A stretch of DNA of 46,917 nt from a virus: positions 1 through 46,917 of the IMG/VR virus record IMGVR_UViG_3300032285_001468; one strand, 5' to 3'. Positions 18,020 through 25,797 of the stretch are shown here, one piece after another (position 1 is the stretch's first letter; the number at the start of each line of letters is the position of its first letter). The notes under the pieces were generated by a model. The model saw nothing but the letters and a program-made list of their open reading frames with translations, made no database searches and was not told where the DNA came from. A program made the translations under genes and the position numbers.

Positions 18020-18300
18020 AGAGATTTATACAAATTACAGAACACATTATGACAGATCAAAAATACAATGATCTTATAAAGAATGGTTTTGAACCTACAG
18101 AATTTATTACATCTGTTACTGCCGATCATGCAAGAGATCGTGGATTAGAAACAAGAACAAGATGTATGGAAATAGATTATGACGTATTAGATGATGTATG
18201 TAAGTCAGCTGATAAGATTGCTACAGACAAAGCTTTTCATGAATTAGAAGAAGCTATGTTAAATAATCAATTATGTGTATCCGGAAATTGTGGTGAATAA
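18016..18300 (+). CDS. Hypothetical protein, 94 aa
   Basis: Start taken at ATG 18016, in an ATGA overlap and with GGAAGGAC as binding site; a longer in-frame reading from 17962 lies wholly within the preceding small gene. The product begins MKRFIQITEHIM and is acidic and helical (TDKAFHELEEAML), with three Cys. It overlaps the nuclease gene by one base. No known domain recognised. Confidence 0.6.
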   Translation: MKRFIQITEHIMTDQKYNDLIKNGFEPTEFITSVTADHARDRGLETRTRCMEIDYDVLDDVCKSADKIATDKAFHELEEAMLNNQLCVSGNCGE

Positions 18301-19175
18301 TGAAAATTACTAATAAGTTTAAATTGCCTCAGCCATTTGTAAATGTGGCTAAGAATCCAAGTTACTCAAAAGGTAAGGCTCATATCTCTGCAACAGGACT
18401 TATGAATAGCCCTAAGATCCTAACTTTGATGAAAAAGTTTGATGACCAGATTGAGCAAGATGTTATGGATATGGTTCCTCAAATGATGGGTACTGCATTC
18501 CACCATATGCTTGAACAAGGGTTTGATAATGAAAATATTATTGAACAAAGATTTCATGCTGAATTAGACGGCTGGAAAATATCCGGAGCTGTAGATCTTC
18601 AAGTAGAAGATAAAGATGGCATTCATATCAAAGACTACAAGACCACATCTGTATGGGCTGTAATGAATGATAAGCCGGAATGGGAACAACAACTTAATAT
18701 CTATGCATGGCTATTCGAACATAACAAAAAAGAAAAGGTTCAGTCTTTAGAGATCGTTGCGATCTTAAAAGATTGGAGCAAAGGTGAGGCTAGTCGTAAA
18801 CCAGACTATCCACAACAAAGAGTTGTTATGGTCCCTATTAAACTTTGGTCAACCGAAGAACAAGAAAATTTTATTAAAAGTAGATTAGCAAAACATAGTG
18901 CATGTGAGTTTGCTATGGAAACAGGTGCAGATCTTCCAGATTGCACTCCAGAAGAAATGTGGGAAAAGCCAGCTGTATGGGCTTTAATTAAACAAGGCAA
19001 TACAAGAGCTAAGTCATTACATGATTCACCGGAGTCAGCTGAAATTGCTAAAAAAGAAGCTGGTGCTGGATTTGAAATACAAATTAGACAAGGTGAAAGA
19101 ACTCGATGTAAAGACTATTGTTTAGTTAGTCAATACTGCCAACAATATAGAGATTACTTGGAGAAACAAGCATGA
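18300..19175 (+). CDS. RecB/Cas4-like PD-(D/E)XK exonuclease
   Basis: 291 residues. Nuclease core: GTAFHHMLEQG (motif I His near 64), SGAVDLQVEDKDGIHIKDYKTT (the GxxD then D-Y-K-T catalytic motif, about 98-119) and EWEQQLNIYAWL (Q-hxxxY motif near 131). The C-terminus has RCKDYCLVSQYCQQY, a Cys cluster like the iron-sulfur-binding end of Cas4 and AddB-type nucleases. It sits next to the ERF annealing protein, making a likely exonuclease-annealase recombination pair. The gene overlaps the next by four bases. Confidence 0.82.
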   Translation: MKITNKFKLPQPFVNVAKNPSYSKGKAHISATGLMNSPKILTLMKKFDDQIEQDVMDMVPQMMGTAFHHMLEQGFDNENIIEQRFHAELDGWKISGAVDLQVEDKDGIHIKDYKTTSVWAVMNDKPEWEQQLNIYAWLFEHNKKEKVQSLEIVAILKDWSKGEASRKPDYPQQRVVMVPIKLWSTEEQENFIKSRLAKHSACEFAMETGADLPDCTPEEMWEKPAVWALIKQGNTRAKSLHDSPESAEIAKKEAGAGFEIQIRQGERTRCKDYCLVSQYCQQYRDYLEKQA

Positions 19176-19411
19176 GTAAAAGTGGAGCAGGAACCGGATA
19201 TAATTGGAACGATGTAGTTAATCATCCAAAACATTACACAAGCCATCCAAGTGGTATAGAATGTATACAAGTTACCGAGCATATGAGTTTTTGTTTAGGT
19301 AATGCAACAAAGTATATATGGAGGGCTGATTTAAAGAATGATGCAATAGAGGATATAGATAAAGCTATATGGTATTTACAACGTGAAAAACAAAGGAGAC
19401 TTAAGAAATGA
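19172..19411 (+). CDS. DUF3310 protein
   Basis: 79 residues. NHPKHYTSHPSGIECIQVTEH, then FCLGNATKYIWRA and a DxxKAxWYL helix, are the hallmark of DUF3310, a small protein common in phages and sometimes annotated as a nucleotide kinase-like protein without firm evidence. The Pro-Lys-His-Tyr and Gly-Asn-Ala-x-Lys-Tyr motifs are intact. It lies between exonuclease and annealing protein, overlapping both by four bases, so is likely part of DNA metabolism. Confidence 0.85.
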   Translation: MSKSGAGTGYNWNDVVNHPKHYTSHPSGIECIQVTEHMSFCLGNATKYIWRADLKNDAIEDIDKAIWYLQREKQRRLKK

Positions 19412-20091
19412 ATGTTTATAAAAAGTTACAACAAGCTAGGCTGAAATTACAATCAGCTCCGCTTAAGAAATCTGGCAAGAATAAATTTGCTGGGTATGAG
19501 TATTTTGAATTAGCAGACTTCTTACCAACGATTCAAACAATCTTTGCAGAAGTAGGCTTATGTGGGACTGTATCATTTGGTACAGAATTGGCGTCATTAA
19601 CCATCGTAGATGTAGATGCAACTGAAGCAACACAACCAAACTTTGTGATCTTTAGTTCACCTATGTCTACGGCTGAGTTAAAAGGCTGTCACGCCATTCA
19701 AAATTTAGGGGCCGTGCAGACCTATTTGAGACGCTATCTTTGGGTAGCAGCTATGGAGATCGTTGAACATGACGCTTTAGATGCTACTACAGGATCTAGT
19801 GACTCAAAAAAAGCTGAACCTACAGTAACAAGTCCACCAATTGTAGGTAAGCCTGGTGAGTGGCAAATAGAAGCTTCTGCAAAGCCAGAAGGTGATCCTG
19901 TGATGTGGTTAAATTCCATTGATCAAGCAGTCACTATGGCCTTGGGGATGGCAAATAAAGTAGATGATCTTTTAATGATATTCCAAAAGAACAATGCTTT
20001 GTTTAAGTTAGTTCAACAAACAGATGAAATATTCTATAAAGAACTAATGGCAAAATTTACTGAAACAAGACAAACATTAGAAGGGAAATAA
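19408..20091 (+). CDS. erf: ERF-family single-strand annealing protein
   Basis: 227 residues. The N-terminal ERF domain is clear: LKKSGKNKFAGYEYFELADFLPTIQTIFAEVGL (about 20-55) and AIQNLGAVQTYLRRYLWVAAMEIVEHDALDA (about 96-128), matching the G-x-x-x-TY-x+RY signature. The C-terminal third is more variable, with a helical tail. ERF proteins anneal complementary single strands and help circularise or recombine phage genomes. Neighbouring RecB-like nuclease and distant RusA complete a recombination set. Confidence 0.9.
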   Translation: MNVYKKLQQARLKLQSAPLKKSGKNKFAGYEYFELADFLPTIQTIFAEVGLCGTVSFGTELASLTIVDVDATEATQPNFVIFSSPMSTAELKGCHAIQNLGAVQTYLRRYLWVAAMEIVEHDALDATTGSSDSKKAEPTVTSPPIVGKPGEWQIEASAKPEGDPVMWLNSIDQAVTMALGMANKVDDLLMIFQKNNALFKLVQQTDEIFYKELMAKFTETRQTLEGK

Positions 20092-20093
20092 TT

Positions 20094-20354
20094 ATGGCTG
20101 AAATTAGATTAAACAGCGGTGCTTTAGGCAAGAATAGAAAAAAGACTACAGAGAAACATCCGGATCTTACAGGATACGTCAACGTAGATCGCAACTTACT
20201 TATGGATTTATTGGCTAAACATGCTGATACTCCAGTAATTAAGTTATCTTTATCTGCATGGAACAAACAAAATGGTGAGACTGGTGAAGGCTTCCTTGGC
20301 CTTTCAGTGTCAGAGCCATATGAAAAACCAGTTACAAATCCCTGGGAGCAGTAA
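20094..20354 (+). CDS. Hypothetical protein beside ERF, 86 aa
   Basis: 86 residues, small and basic at the N-terminus (KNRKKTTEKHPDLTGYVNV), then a helix and a beta-rich segment ending EPYEKPVTNPWEQ. The HPDLTGY...KLSLSAWNK style is seen in small proteins next to phage recombination genes; they may be DNA-binding, but I cannot show that. One-base overlap with the following gene and binding site GGGAAATA. Confidence 0.55.
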   Translation: MAEIRLNSGALGKNRKKTTEKHPDLTGYVNVDRNLLMDLLAKHADTPVIKLSLSAWNKQNGETGEGFLGLSVSEPYEKPVTNPWEQ

Positions 20355-20776
20355 TGGATAAATTCGAGTTTGAAGCGGTTAAGTATGCTTTTAAACAAGA
20401 TAAAAATGGTTGTGTTTTAACTCTAGTGATACATCCCGATGATCTCCCTGAATCAGTTTTCAGGGATTTCATTGGTGCTAGATATAAAATTGAAGGCATA
20501 AGACTTAACGAACGTGATGAGCCAATTGATAGACAGGAAGAGTTTGCTGGAGATAGAGCTGTAAAAATTGCTGGCATGCTTTGTCGTGAAACTAAATTTT
20601 GGGATTATCTATATTTAAAAAGTGAAATACCAACCAAAGATTATGAGTCCGCTACACAATGGTTAAGGTTTTATTTAGAGCTTGAATCAAGGTCTCAACT
20701 TAAAACTAATGTAGCAGCTCAAGAAAAGTTAGTTAACTTATATAGGGAATATAGTTCATGGAAACCGACAAGCTAA
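20354..20776 (+). CDS. Conserved hypothetical phage protein, 140 aa
   Basis: 140 residues. The first half (FEAVKYAFKQDKNGCVLTLVIHPDDLPESVFRDFIGARYKIEGIRL) is a pattern found in unassigned proteins of phage recombination modules; the second half is helical (TQWLRFYLELESRSQL). No catalytic signature is evident. Starts in a TAATG overlap and runs 19 bases into the next gene. Confidence 0.6.
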   Translation: MDKFEFEAVKYAFKQDKNGCVLTLVIHPDDLPESVFRDFIGARYKIEGIRLNERDEPIDRQEEFAGDRAVKIAGMLCRETKFWDYLYLKSEIPTKDYESATQWLRFYLELESRSQLKTNVAAQEKLVNLYREYSSWKPTS

Positions 20777-21042
20777 TACCTTATTCACTTTACTTACCAA
20801 AGGAATTGCATAAGAAACTTAAAGAGCTTGCTAAAGATAGAAAAGCTTCCGAGCTTATTCGCAACTCAATACAAATGATTATTGATGGCAATACTGTATA
20901 CAATAGTGGTTATAACAAAGCCCTAAAGGATGCTATTGAAGTCGTTACTTCCAATGAAGATGCTATGACTATTTCAATATGCGGTAATACGATTGGCATG
21001 AAGATCATAGATGATATTAAAACATTGGAGTTATCTAAATGA
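20758..21042 (+). CDS. Ribbon-helix-helix DNA-binding protein
   Basis: 94 residues. The N-terminal segment YSLYLPKELHKKLKELAKDRKASELIRNSIQMII has the beta strand-helix-helix pattern of CopG/Arc-type regulators, which bind DNA as dimers using the paired strands. The C-terminal half is an unassigned extension. A candidate for a phage regulator; a matching operator could be the perfect dyad at 26738-26767, but that link is a guess. Confidence 0.6.
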   Translation: METDKLIPYSLYLPKELHKKLKELAKDRKASELIRNSIQMIIDGNTVYNSGYNKALKDAIEVVTSNEDAMTISICGNTIGMKIIDDIKTLELSK

Positions 21043-21221
21043 CAGATAATGAAAAAGAGTATATGGAGTCACTGTATGCTGGACTCGCCATGATGGGATA
21101 TCTCATTCGTGGCGCTCCTATACATAAAATTCCAGGAGACTCTAAAGCTATGGCCAAAGCCATGATGGAAGAAGAACCTACAGCTGGTCTTCCAGCTATT
21201 AAAAGAAGAACAAGAAAATGA
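21039..21221 (+). CDS. Hypothetical protein, 60 aa
   Basis: 60 residues in an ATGA overlap with the previous gene and another four-base overlap with the next. Acidic start (MTDNEKEYMESLYAGLAMMGYLIRG), basic end (IKRRTRK). Unknown; supported by tight packing in the operon. Confidence 0.5.
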   Translation: MTDNEKEYMESLYAGLAMMGYLIRGAPIHKIPGDSKAMAKAMMEEEPTAGLPAIKRRTRK

Positions 21222-21430
21222 TTGATATATTAGGACTATTTTTTTTAGATCACTTTGATGCAGATATATATTGGTGGGTATTGTTTCTTATAGTATTTAT
21301 TGCTGAAGTATATGCTAAAGGAAGAAGACAAGAAAAGATTGATGAATTCTTAGAAAACGCTAAAAAAGAATTTGAGTTAAGAGAATTAGAACGTGAATCT
21401 AAAGAACCTCATATTTACTTAGGTGATTAA
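21218..21430 (+). CDS. Small membrane-anchored protein, 70 aa
   Basis: 70 residues with one transmembrane segment near residues 18-32 (YWWVLFLIVFIAEVY) followed by a charged, probably coiled-coil tail (KIDEFLENAKKEFELRELERESKE) that should face the cytoplasm. Four-base overlap with the upstream gene and direct abutment with the next start. Unknown function. Confidence 0.55.
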   Translation: MIDILGLFFLDHFDADIYWWVLFLIVFIAEVYAKGRRQEKIDEFLENAKKEFELRELERESKEPHIYLGD

Positions 21431-21604
21431 ATGAACGATAAAAAGTATTGCTCATCGTGTTTACAATTTAGGCCCTTGGAAAATGGAAAGGTTGTAAATA
21501 CAGCTAACAAAAATATAAAGCGTTTTAAATGTGCGGTGTGTTTAAGCAAAATGATTAAACCCAATAAGGAATTTTATGTTTCAAGAGCTTATCAAAATAG
21601 CTGA
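21431..21604 (+). CDS. Small zinc-ribbon protein, 57 aa
   Basis: 57 codons from ATG 21431, directly after the previous stop. Two CxxC knuckles (YCSSC at the start and KCAVC near residue 34) form a probable zinc ribbon. It overlaps the next gene by 29 bases, unusually long for this genome but the next gene has its own binding site (AATAAGGAA). Zinc ribbons of this size often bind nucleic acid or protein; no specific role. Confidence 0.55.
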   Translation: MNDKKYCSSCLQFRPLENGKVVNTANKNIKRFKCAVCLSKMIKPNKEFYVSRAYQNS

Positions 21605-21779
21605 AGAAGTATACTCAATAGATAGACCATTAGGCATAAAGCTTGGAAAATGTTTAGAAGGTCTTGGCAAAAAAGTAGCAGAACATAATAAAGAATCTAA
21701 GCAAATGTATGATAAGATTAAGCATTTAGAGCTTAAAATTAGGACTTTAGAAACCAAAATGAGAAGGAAAATGCATTAA
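21576..21779 (+). CDS. Small coiled-coil protein, 67 aa
   Basis: 67 residues, helical and basic; the second half (YDKIKHLELKIRTLETKMRRK) is a clear heptad coiled coil. The start has binding site AAGGAA 7 bases upstream. Ends in a TAATG overlap with the following gene. Function unknown. Confidence 0.55.
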   Translation: MFQELIKIAEEVYSIDRPLGIKLGKCLEGLGKKVAEHNKESKQMYDKIKHLELKIRTLETKMRRKMH

Positions 21780-22009
21780 TGGAAGATCCAAACAACCAAA
21801 CACTTACAGAAATAAGTCTTAAAATAGACGACTTTTTATTAGAGTTGGCTAAACAATATAAAATGTCAGCATTAGAATTATCTGGCATTATGAATGCTAG
21901 ATTGTATGTATTGCATAACTCAATTGACACTAAGGATCAGTATTTTGATATGTTAAGACATGTGCTTGAAATGAGTGGCGATCAATTAAATCCAACAACG
22001 GTGCAATAA
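21779..22009 (+). CDS. Hypothetical protein, 76 aa
   Basis: 76 residues, acidic and helical (TEISLKIDDFLLELAKQYKMSALELSGIMNARL). Such small helical proteins with a SALELSGIMNARL stretch occur in phage early operons. One-base overlaps on both sides. No known domain recognised. Confidence 0.55.
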   Translation: MEDPNNQTLTEISLKIDDFLLELAKQYKMSALELSGIMNARLYVLHNSIDTKDQYFDMLRHVLEMSGDQLNPTTVQ

Positions 22010-22200
22010 TGGAAAACTATAAACAATGGATGGAGCAAAAGCTTACATCTGAAGACATGGATAAATTACCTAAAGTATTAAAACCATTAACTGATGAACA
22101 GATTTCAAATATATACTATGAAATCATTCAAGACAAAAGCTTTGATAATTACTTCTTTAAGTTTGCAAGAGCGATAGAAGAAGCACATAACATTAAATAA
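22009..22200 (+). CDS. Hypothetical protein, 63 aa
   Basis: 63 residues, charged and helical (MENYKQWMEQKL...DKLPKVLKPLTDEQISNIYYEI...). Starts in a TAATG overlap and ends 7 bases before the next gene. Unknown. Confidence 0.5.
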   Translation: MENYKQWMEQKLTSEDMDKLPKVLKPLTDEQISNIYYEIIQDKSFDNYFFKFARAIEEAHNIK

Positions 22201-22207
22201 GGATGAT

Positions 22208-22825
22208 ATGAAAGAACCAAACTTTGAATTACTTTTTCCAGTACCAGTTATGTTTAATCATATGGAAAGAGACTTTACTAAAGAAGAGCTGGATTACTTT
22301 AATAGCCATTCTGATAAAACATACCAAAACCAAGGCAACACAACAAGCCTTAACAATTACCTTCTTGATGAACCAGAGCTTGCAAATTTAAAAGAGTTTG
22401 TGCAAAGCCAAGTTCAACTTTACATGGATAAAGTTTATAAACCTAAGTATCCCGTAAAGCCATATATTACACAATCATGGCTTAATTGGACTAAGACTGG
22501 TGAATATCATCACACACATGAGCATCCAAATAGCTTTATATCTGGAGTGCTATATATAAATGCAGACGAAAAAGAAGATAAGATTAAATTCCATACTAAA
22601 GGCTATCAACAGATTAGTCTTGAAACAGATCAATATGATATCTTTAACTCTAAGTCATGGTGGTTTAATGTTAAGACGGGAGGCATAGTTATGTTTCCAT
22701 CAAGTCTTACTCATAATGTAGAGGCTGTTACTGCAGGTGAAACTAGAATTAGCCTTGCATTTAATACATTTCTTAAAGGCACTATTGGTGACAATAGAAT
22801 GCTTACGGAGTTAAGGAATGACTAA
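22208..22825 (+). CDS. 2OG-Fe(II) oxygenase-family protein
   Basis: 205 residues. The layout LFPVPVMFNHM, then SWLNWTKTGEYHHTHEHPNSFISGVLYI (about 94-117), and SLTHNVEAVTAGETRISLAFN near the C-terminus match the phage 2OG-FeII_Oxy_5 type, in which a His/Asp-or-His pair in the H-x-H-x-H region, a distal His (LTHNV) and an Arg (GETRIS) bind iron and 2-oxoglutarate. Targets of these phage enzymes are not known; nucleic acid or protein hydroxylation are options. Eight-base overlap with a second oxygenase gene. Confidence 0.78.
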   Translation: MKEPNFELLFPVPVMFNHMERDFTKEELDYFNSHSDKTYQNQGNTTSLNNYLLDEPELANLKEFVQSQVQLYMDKVYKPKYPVKPYITQSWLNWTKTGEYHHTHEHPNSFISGVLYINADEKEDKIKFHTKGYQQISLETDQYDIFNSKSWWFNVKTGGIVMFPSSLTHNVEAVTAGETRISLAFNTFLKGTIGDNRMLTELRND

Positions 22826-23384
22826 GCTAGAAGATTACGTTAAAGTTTATAATGGTTGGCTTACTCCAGAGTTTTGTAATGAAGTAAGAAAAGAAATTGA
22901 TGCTGCCACTTGGAAGCAACATGAATTTTATAATCCTCAAGATGGTTCATTTGGTAATCGTAGCGGAGAAAAAGAGCTTGATGTAACATGGGATAATATT
23001 AAGAACCGTGATGCATTAACTCAACGTGTATGGGAAGTTATTAGTCAGTATATTCTTACAGATTTAAAATCAAATTACTTTAATGGTTGGTCTGGATTTA
23101 CCCATATCAGATTCAACCGATACAAAGAAGATAAGTTAATGGCTAAACATGTAGACCATATTCATTCTATGTTTGATGGAAAAACAAAAGGTATACCTAT
23201 TCTTTCTATTGTTGGCCTGCTAAATGATGATTACGAAGGTGGCGAGTTTGTCATGTTTGATGATAAAATAATCGAATTAAAACAAGGTGATATACTTATG
23301 TTTCCTTCAGTGTTTTTGTATCCTCATGAAGTAAAACCTGTTACCAAAGGTATCCGAGATTCTTTTGTGTCTTGGGTCTGGTAA
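22818..23384 (+). CDS. Prolyl-4-hydroxylase-like 2OG-Fe(II) oxygenase
   Basis: 188 residues. Motifs: FTHIRFNRYKEDKLMAKHVDHIHSMF (HxD iron-binding motif near residue 112), GGEFVMFDD...GDILMFPSVFLYPHEVKPVTKGIRDSFVSWVW with the distal His and the 2-oxoglutarate-binding Arg in the expected spacing. This is the P4Hc type common in aquatic phages. Paired with the preceding oxygenase of a different subfamily. Substrate unknown. Confidence 0.85.
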   Translation: MTKLEDYVKVYNGWLTPEFCNEVRKEIDAATWKQHEFYNPQDGSFGNRSGEKELDVTWDNIKNRDALTQRVWEVISQYILTDLKSNYFNGWSGFTHIRFNRYKEDKLMAKHVDHIHSMFDGKTKGIPILSIVGLLNDDYEGGEFVMFDDKIIELKQGDILMFPSVFLYPHEVKPVTKGIRDSFVSWVW

Positions 23385-23671
23385 TGTATCGTAATAAAAA
23401 GCTATTAGAAGTTGTAAGAGAATCTCCATGCCAGGTCTGCGGCATTGAAGATGGAACAGTAGTTGCAGCTCATTCAAATCAATCAAGAGATGGCAAATCA
23501 ATCGCCATGAAATCTCATGATTACAGAATTAGCGCAATGTGTTATAAATGTCATTCTAACCTAGATCAAGGAAGTAAAATGACCAGGGAAGAACGTGTTG
23601 AGATGTGGGAAGATGCACATCGTAAAACTATAGGTTGGTTATTTGAAAAAGAACACTTGGAGGTTAAATGA
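23384..23671 (+). CDS. YbcO-like (DUF1364) nuclease
   Basis: 95 residues from the ATG at 23384, which overlaps the previous stop by one base; an in-frame TTG at 23372 is less likely. PCQVCGIEDGTVVAAHSNQ (Cys pair, then His), MKSHDYRISAMCYKCHSNLDQG (Cys-x2-Cys-His), and an ending helix with RKTIGWLFEKEHL follow the DUF1364 pattern of YbcO, an HNH-type small nuclease of lambdoid recombination regions. Likely zinc-binding and DNA-acting. Activity inferred from family. Confidence 0.75.
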   Translation: MYRNKKLLEVVRESPCQVCGIEDGTVVAAHSNQSRDGKSIAMKSHDYRISAMCYKCHSNLDQGSKMTREERVEMWEDAHRKTIGWLFEKEHLEVK

Positions 23672-23796
23672 GATCAATTATTGGAGTACTAGGTATTATG
23701 TTTATACCATTTGCGGTTGTAGTTGTGGCATTTAGAGCCTCATGTTACTTTGTAAGCAGGTGGGCAAATAAAGGATTGGAGAGCTTTGATGATTAA
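23668..23796 (+). CDS. Small membrane peptide, 42 aa
   Basis: 42 codons from an ATG in an ATGA overlap with the preceding gene. Hydrophobic from residue 4 to about 22 (IIGVLGIMFIPFAVVVVAF), a single transmembrane helix. Binding site TTGGAGGT is strong. The end overlaps the next start by 8 bases. Unknown. Confidence 0.5.
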   Translation: MRSIIGVLGIMFIPFAVVVVAFRASCYFVSRWANKGLESFDD

Positions 23797-24028
23797 AAAA
23801 GAACCATACGCTTGGCTATACGAAGAGTTTGACCACGAAAATAAGTTAGTCAATAGTTTTATATCTCCATTCAAACCATCTGAAATATCATTCAAGAACG
23901 AAATCAAATCTAAGCTTCATAACATTACTCTTACACCTTTATATAGAGATGATGCAAATGCAGAAAGACATATAGCCATCAAACGTTATGATAGTAAATT
24001 ATTAGTAGAAGCTAACCTAGGACTTTAA
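23789..24028 (+). CDS. Hypothetical protein, 79 aa
   Basis: 79 residues from ATG 23789 (a TTG one codon earlier is possible; GGAGAG supplies the binding site). Sequence KEPYAWLYEEFDHENKLVNSFISPFKPSE...LYRDD resembles small phage proteins of unknown role that contain the phrase PYAWLYE and a PLY+ end. No domain assigned. Confidence 0.55.
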   Translation: MIKKEPYAWLYEEFDHENKLVNSFISPFKPSEISFKNEIKSKLHNITLTPLYRDDANAERHIAIKRYDSKLLVEANLGL

Positions 24029-24029
24029 C

Positions 24030-24371
24030 ATGGAACTTATTGATGAATATACTGTAAGAGAAACATACAAATATTTACGTAGCATGCCTCCAATGCTTAA
24101 TTGGAATTTACCTCCAGCACATAAGATTATATTTGAAGTAGATAATGATCCTGAACTTATGGGGTCTATGGATGTAGAGCCTTTAAAGATTCATTTAAGC
24201 ACATATCATCAAGAAACATTCAATAATTTAATACGAACCTTAGCACATGAAATGGTTCATTTAAAGCTTTACTTAGAAGGAAAAGCTCATTATGATAAGC
24301 ACGATAAAACATTCAGAAAGTATATGAGTAGTTTTAATAAAACAATGGGTTATGACAAACGAGAGATGTAA
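24030..24371 (+). CDS. SprT-like zinc metalloprotease
   Basis: 113 residues. LAHEMVHLKLYLEG has the HExxH zinc motif (near residue 72-76) and a following HDKTFRKYMSSFNKTMGY segment typical of the SprT/Wss1-like family, which in cells cuts proteins crosslinked to DNA. The N-terminal half carries the beta strands (HKIIFEVDND). No C-terminal zinc ribbon is present, as in many phage copies. It may remove proteins from phage DNA; that role is inference. Confidence 0.8.
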   Translation: MELIDEYTVRETYKYLRSMPPMLNWNLPPAHKIIFEVDNDPELMGSMDVEPLKIHLSTYHQETFNNLIRTLAHEMVHLKLYLEGKAHYDKHDKTFRKYMSSFNKTMGYDKREM

Positions 24372-24388
24372 TTAACGAAAGGGAAACC

Positions 24389-25093
24389 ATGAAATACAAA
24401 TCAGTTTTAGTAATATCAGATCTACATATACCTTATCACCATCCAGATGCATTTAGATTCTTAACTGCATTGAAGAAGAAATATAAACCAGATTGTGTAA
24501 TTAACATTGGCGATGAATTAGATATGCATGCTATGTCAATGCATGACTCTGATCCAGACCTATATTCCGCTGGCCATGAGCTTGCAGCTTCTATAGCATA
24601 TATCCAATCACTTGAAAAGATATTCCCGAAGATGACTATTGTTCACTCTAACCATTCATCTATGTTGTTTAGACGTGCTTTAAAGCATGGAGTTCCCAAA
24701 GGCTATTTAAAGCATTATAATGACTATTTAGGCGTTGGCAATGGATGGCAGTGGGTCGATGATCATACGATTACATTATCTGATGGCAGTCGTTGTTTCT
24801 TTACTCACGGTTTATCTGCTGATGTTCTTAAAGTAGCTATGCAATATGGTATGCATACAGTTCAAGGACATTACCATACAAAATTTAGTATAGGTTACTA
24901 TTCAAATCCAGATGCACTAGTCTGGGGCATGCAAGTTGGGTGCTTAATCAATCAAAAGTCTATGGCATTCCAATACGCAAAGAACTTTAAGACTAGGTTC
25001 ATTGTGGGTTGCGGAATGATCATTGATGGTCAGCCAAAGCTTATGCCAATGGTCTTAAATGAAAATGGTAAATGGACTGGTAAACTTGTATGA
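24389..25093 (+). CDS. Calcineurin-like metallophosphoesterase
   Basis: 234 residues. All metal motifs are visible: SDLHIP (DxH, residues 10-12), NIGDELDMH (GDxx), HSNHS (GNHE equivalent, with Ser-Asn-His), THG and GHYHT near residue 167. The fold is that of phage calcineurin-like phosphatases or nucleases, often acting on nucleic acid or RNA ends. The ribosome binding site GAAAGGGA (24377-24384) is an exact complement of the loop of the putative small RNA at 26781. Four-base overlap with the next gene. Confidence 0.85.
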   Translation: MKYKSVLVISDLHIPYHHPDAFRFLTALKKKYKPDCVINIGDELDMHAMSMHDSDPDLYSAGHELAASIAYIQSLEKIFPKMTIVHSNHSSMLFRRALKHGVPKGYLKHYNDYLGVGNGWQWVDDHTITLSDGSRCFFTHGLSADVLKVAMQYGMHTVQGHYHTKFSIGYYSNPDALVWGMQVGCLINQKSMAFQYAKNFKTRFIVGCGMIIDGQPKLMPMVLNENGKWTGKLV

Positions 25094-25332
25094 GTAAAAT
25101 AAAAACTGAAGTAATAGAGACAGATTTTGGTTTAGCTCCAATACAAAAAGAAGGAGAGCCTGTTTGGAATCCTTCTGCCTGGGAATTAAATGGCCCAGTT
25201 AGTAAAAAAACTAAGTGTAAATATGAAACAGATTGGCTTGAAAGAAGAGTGCCAGAAGAATTATATGATGAAGCACATGAAGTATTAGATAAATTTTTAA
25301 TATCAAAAGGTATAGATTTAAAGGAGTTATAA
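25090..25332 (+). CDS. Hypothetical protein, 80 aa
   Basis: 80 residues, ATGA overlap with the phosphoesterase. Acidic, with KIKTEVIETDFGLAPIQKEGEPVWNPSAW and a helical end. The next gene begins directly after its stop. Family not recognised. Confidence 0.5.
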   Translation: MSKIKTEVIETDFGLAPIQKEGEPVWNPSAWELNGPVSKKTKCKYETDWLERRVPEELYDEAHEVLDKFLISKGIDLKEL

Positions 25333-25527
25333 ATGGCAAGTGAAGCAGGAAAAGGTAGTAAACAAAGACCTACAAATAAAGATGCATATGATGAGTCATA
25401 TGAAAGAATTTGGGGCCGTAAGAAAAAAGAAGTAAGAGAAGGCATTCATTACGAAACTGATACAGATAATCTTCAAGACATTAAATACGATATAAAGTAT
25501 ATGCCAGAAGATCACTATGAAGAGTGA
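25333..25527 (+). CDS. Hypothetical protein, 64 aa
   Basis: 64 residues opening MASEAGKGSKQRPTNKDAYDESYERIWG, a start seen in many small phage proteins of unknown role. The rest is charged. Binding site AAGGAG lies seven bases upstream. It overlaps the DUF1289 gene by 11 bases. Confidence 0.6.
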   Translation: MASEAGKGSKQRPTNKDAYDESYERIWGRKKKEVREGIHYETDTDNLQDIKYDIKYMPEDHYEE

Positions 25528-25678
25528 TGTTGCTAGTCCTTGCATAAAAATATGCAGGCTAGAAAATAATCATTGTATTGGTTGCGGTAGATCTAAACAT
25601 GACATTACTCATTGGCATGAATATAGCAATGAGAAGAAGTTTCAAATAGTAAGACAACTCAAGAAGAAAAAAAGATGA
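25517..25678 (+). CDS. DUF1289 small cysteine protein
   Basis: 53 codons from ATG 25517. SPCIKICRLENNHCIGCGRSKHDITHWHEYS matches DUF1289: a C-x3-C, then C-x2-C, then an R-x3-(E/D)I-x2-W pattern. These small bacterial proteins are thought to hold iron-sulfur or zinc. The end is polybasic (KKKKR). Finding one in a phage early operon is uncommon but it is clearly packed between neighbours, with an ATGA overlap downstream. Confidence 0.7.
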   Translation: MKSDVASPCIKICRLENNHCIGCGRSKHDITHWHEYSNEKKFQIVRQLKKKKR

Positions 25679-25797
25679 ACAGATTAGATCCTATCGTTCA
25701 AGCAATTATTATCATTGCTTTAATTTATGCTTTTGGATCATGGACTCATGGCATAATTCTTGCTTATCAGTGGATCACTTGTAATCCACATATGTAA
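25675..25797 (+). CDS. Small membrane peptide, 40 aa
   Basis: 40 codons in an ATGA overlap with the previous gene. Residues about 8-32 are hydrophobic (VQAIIIIALIYAFGSW...GIILAYQW), one membrane helix. Last gene of this rightward block: its stop abuts the stop of the convergent oxygenase gene with no gap. Unknown function. Confidence 0.5.
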   Translation: MNRLDPIVQAIIIIALIYAFGSWTHGIILAYQWITCNPHM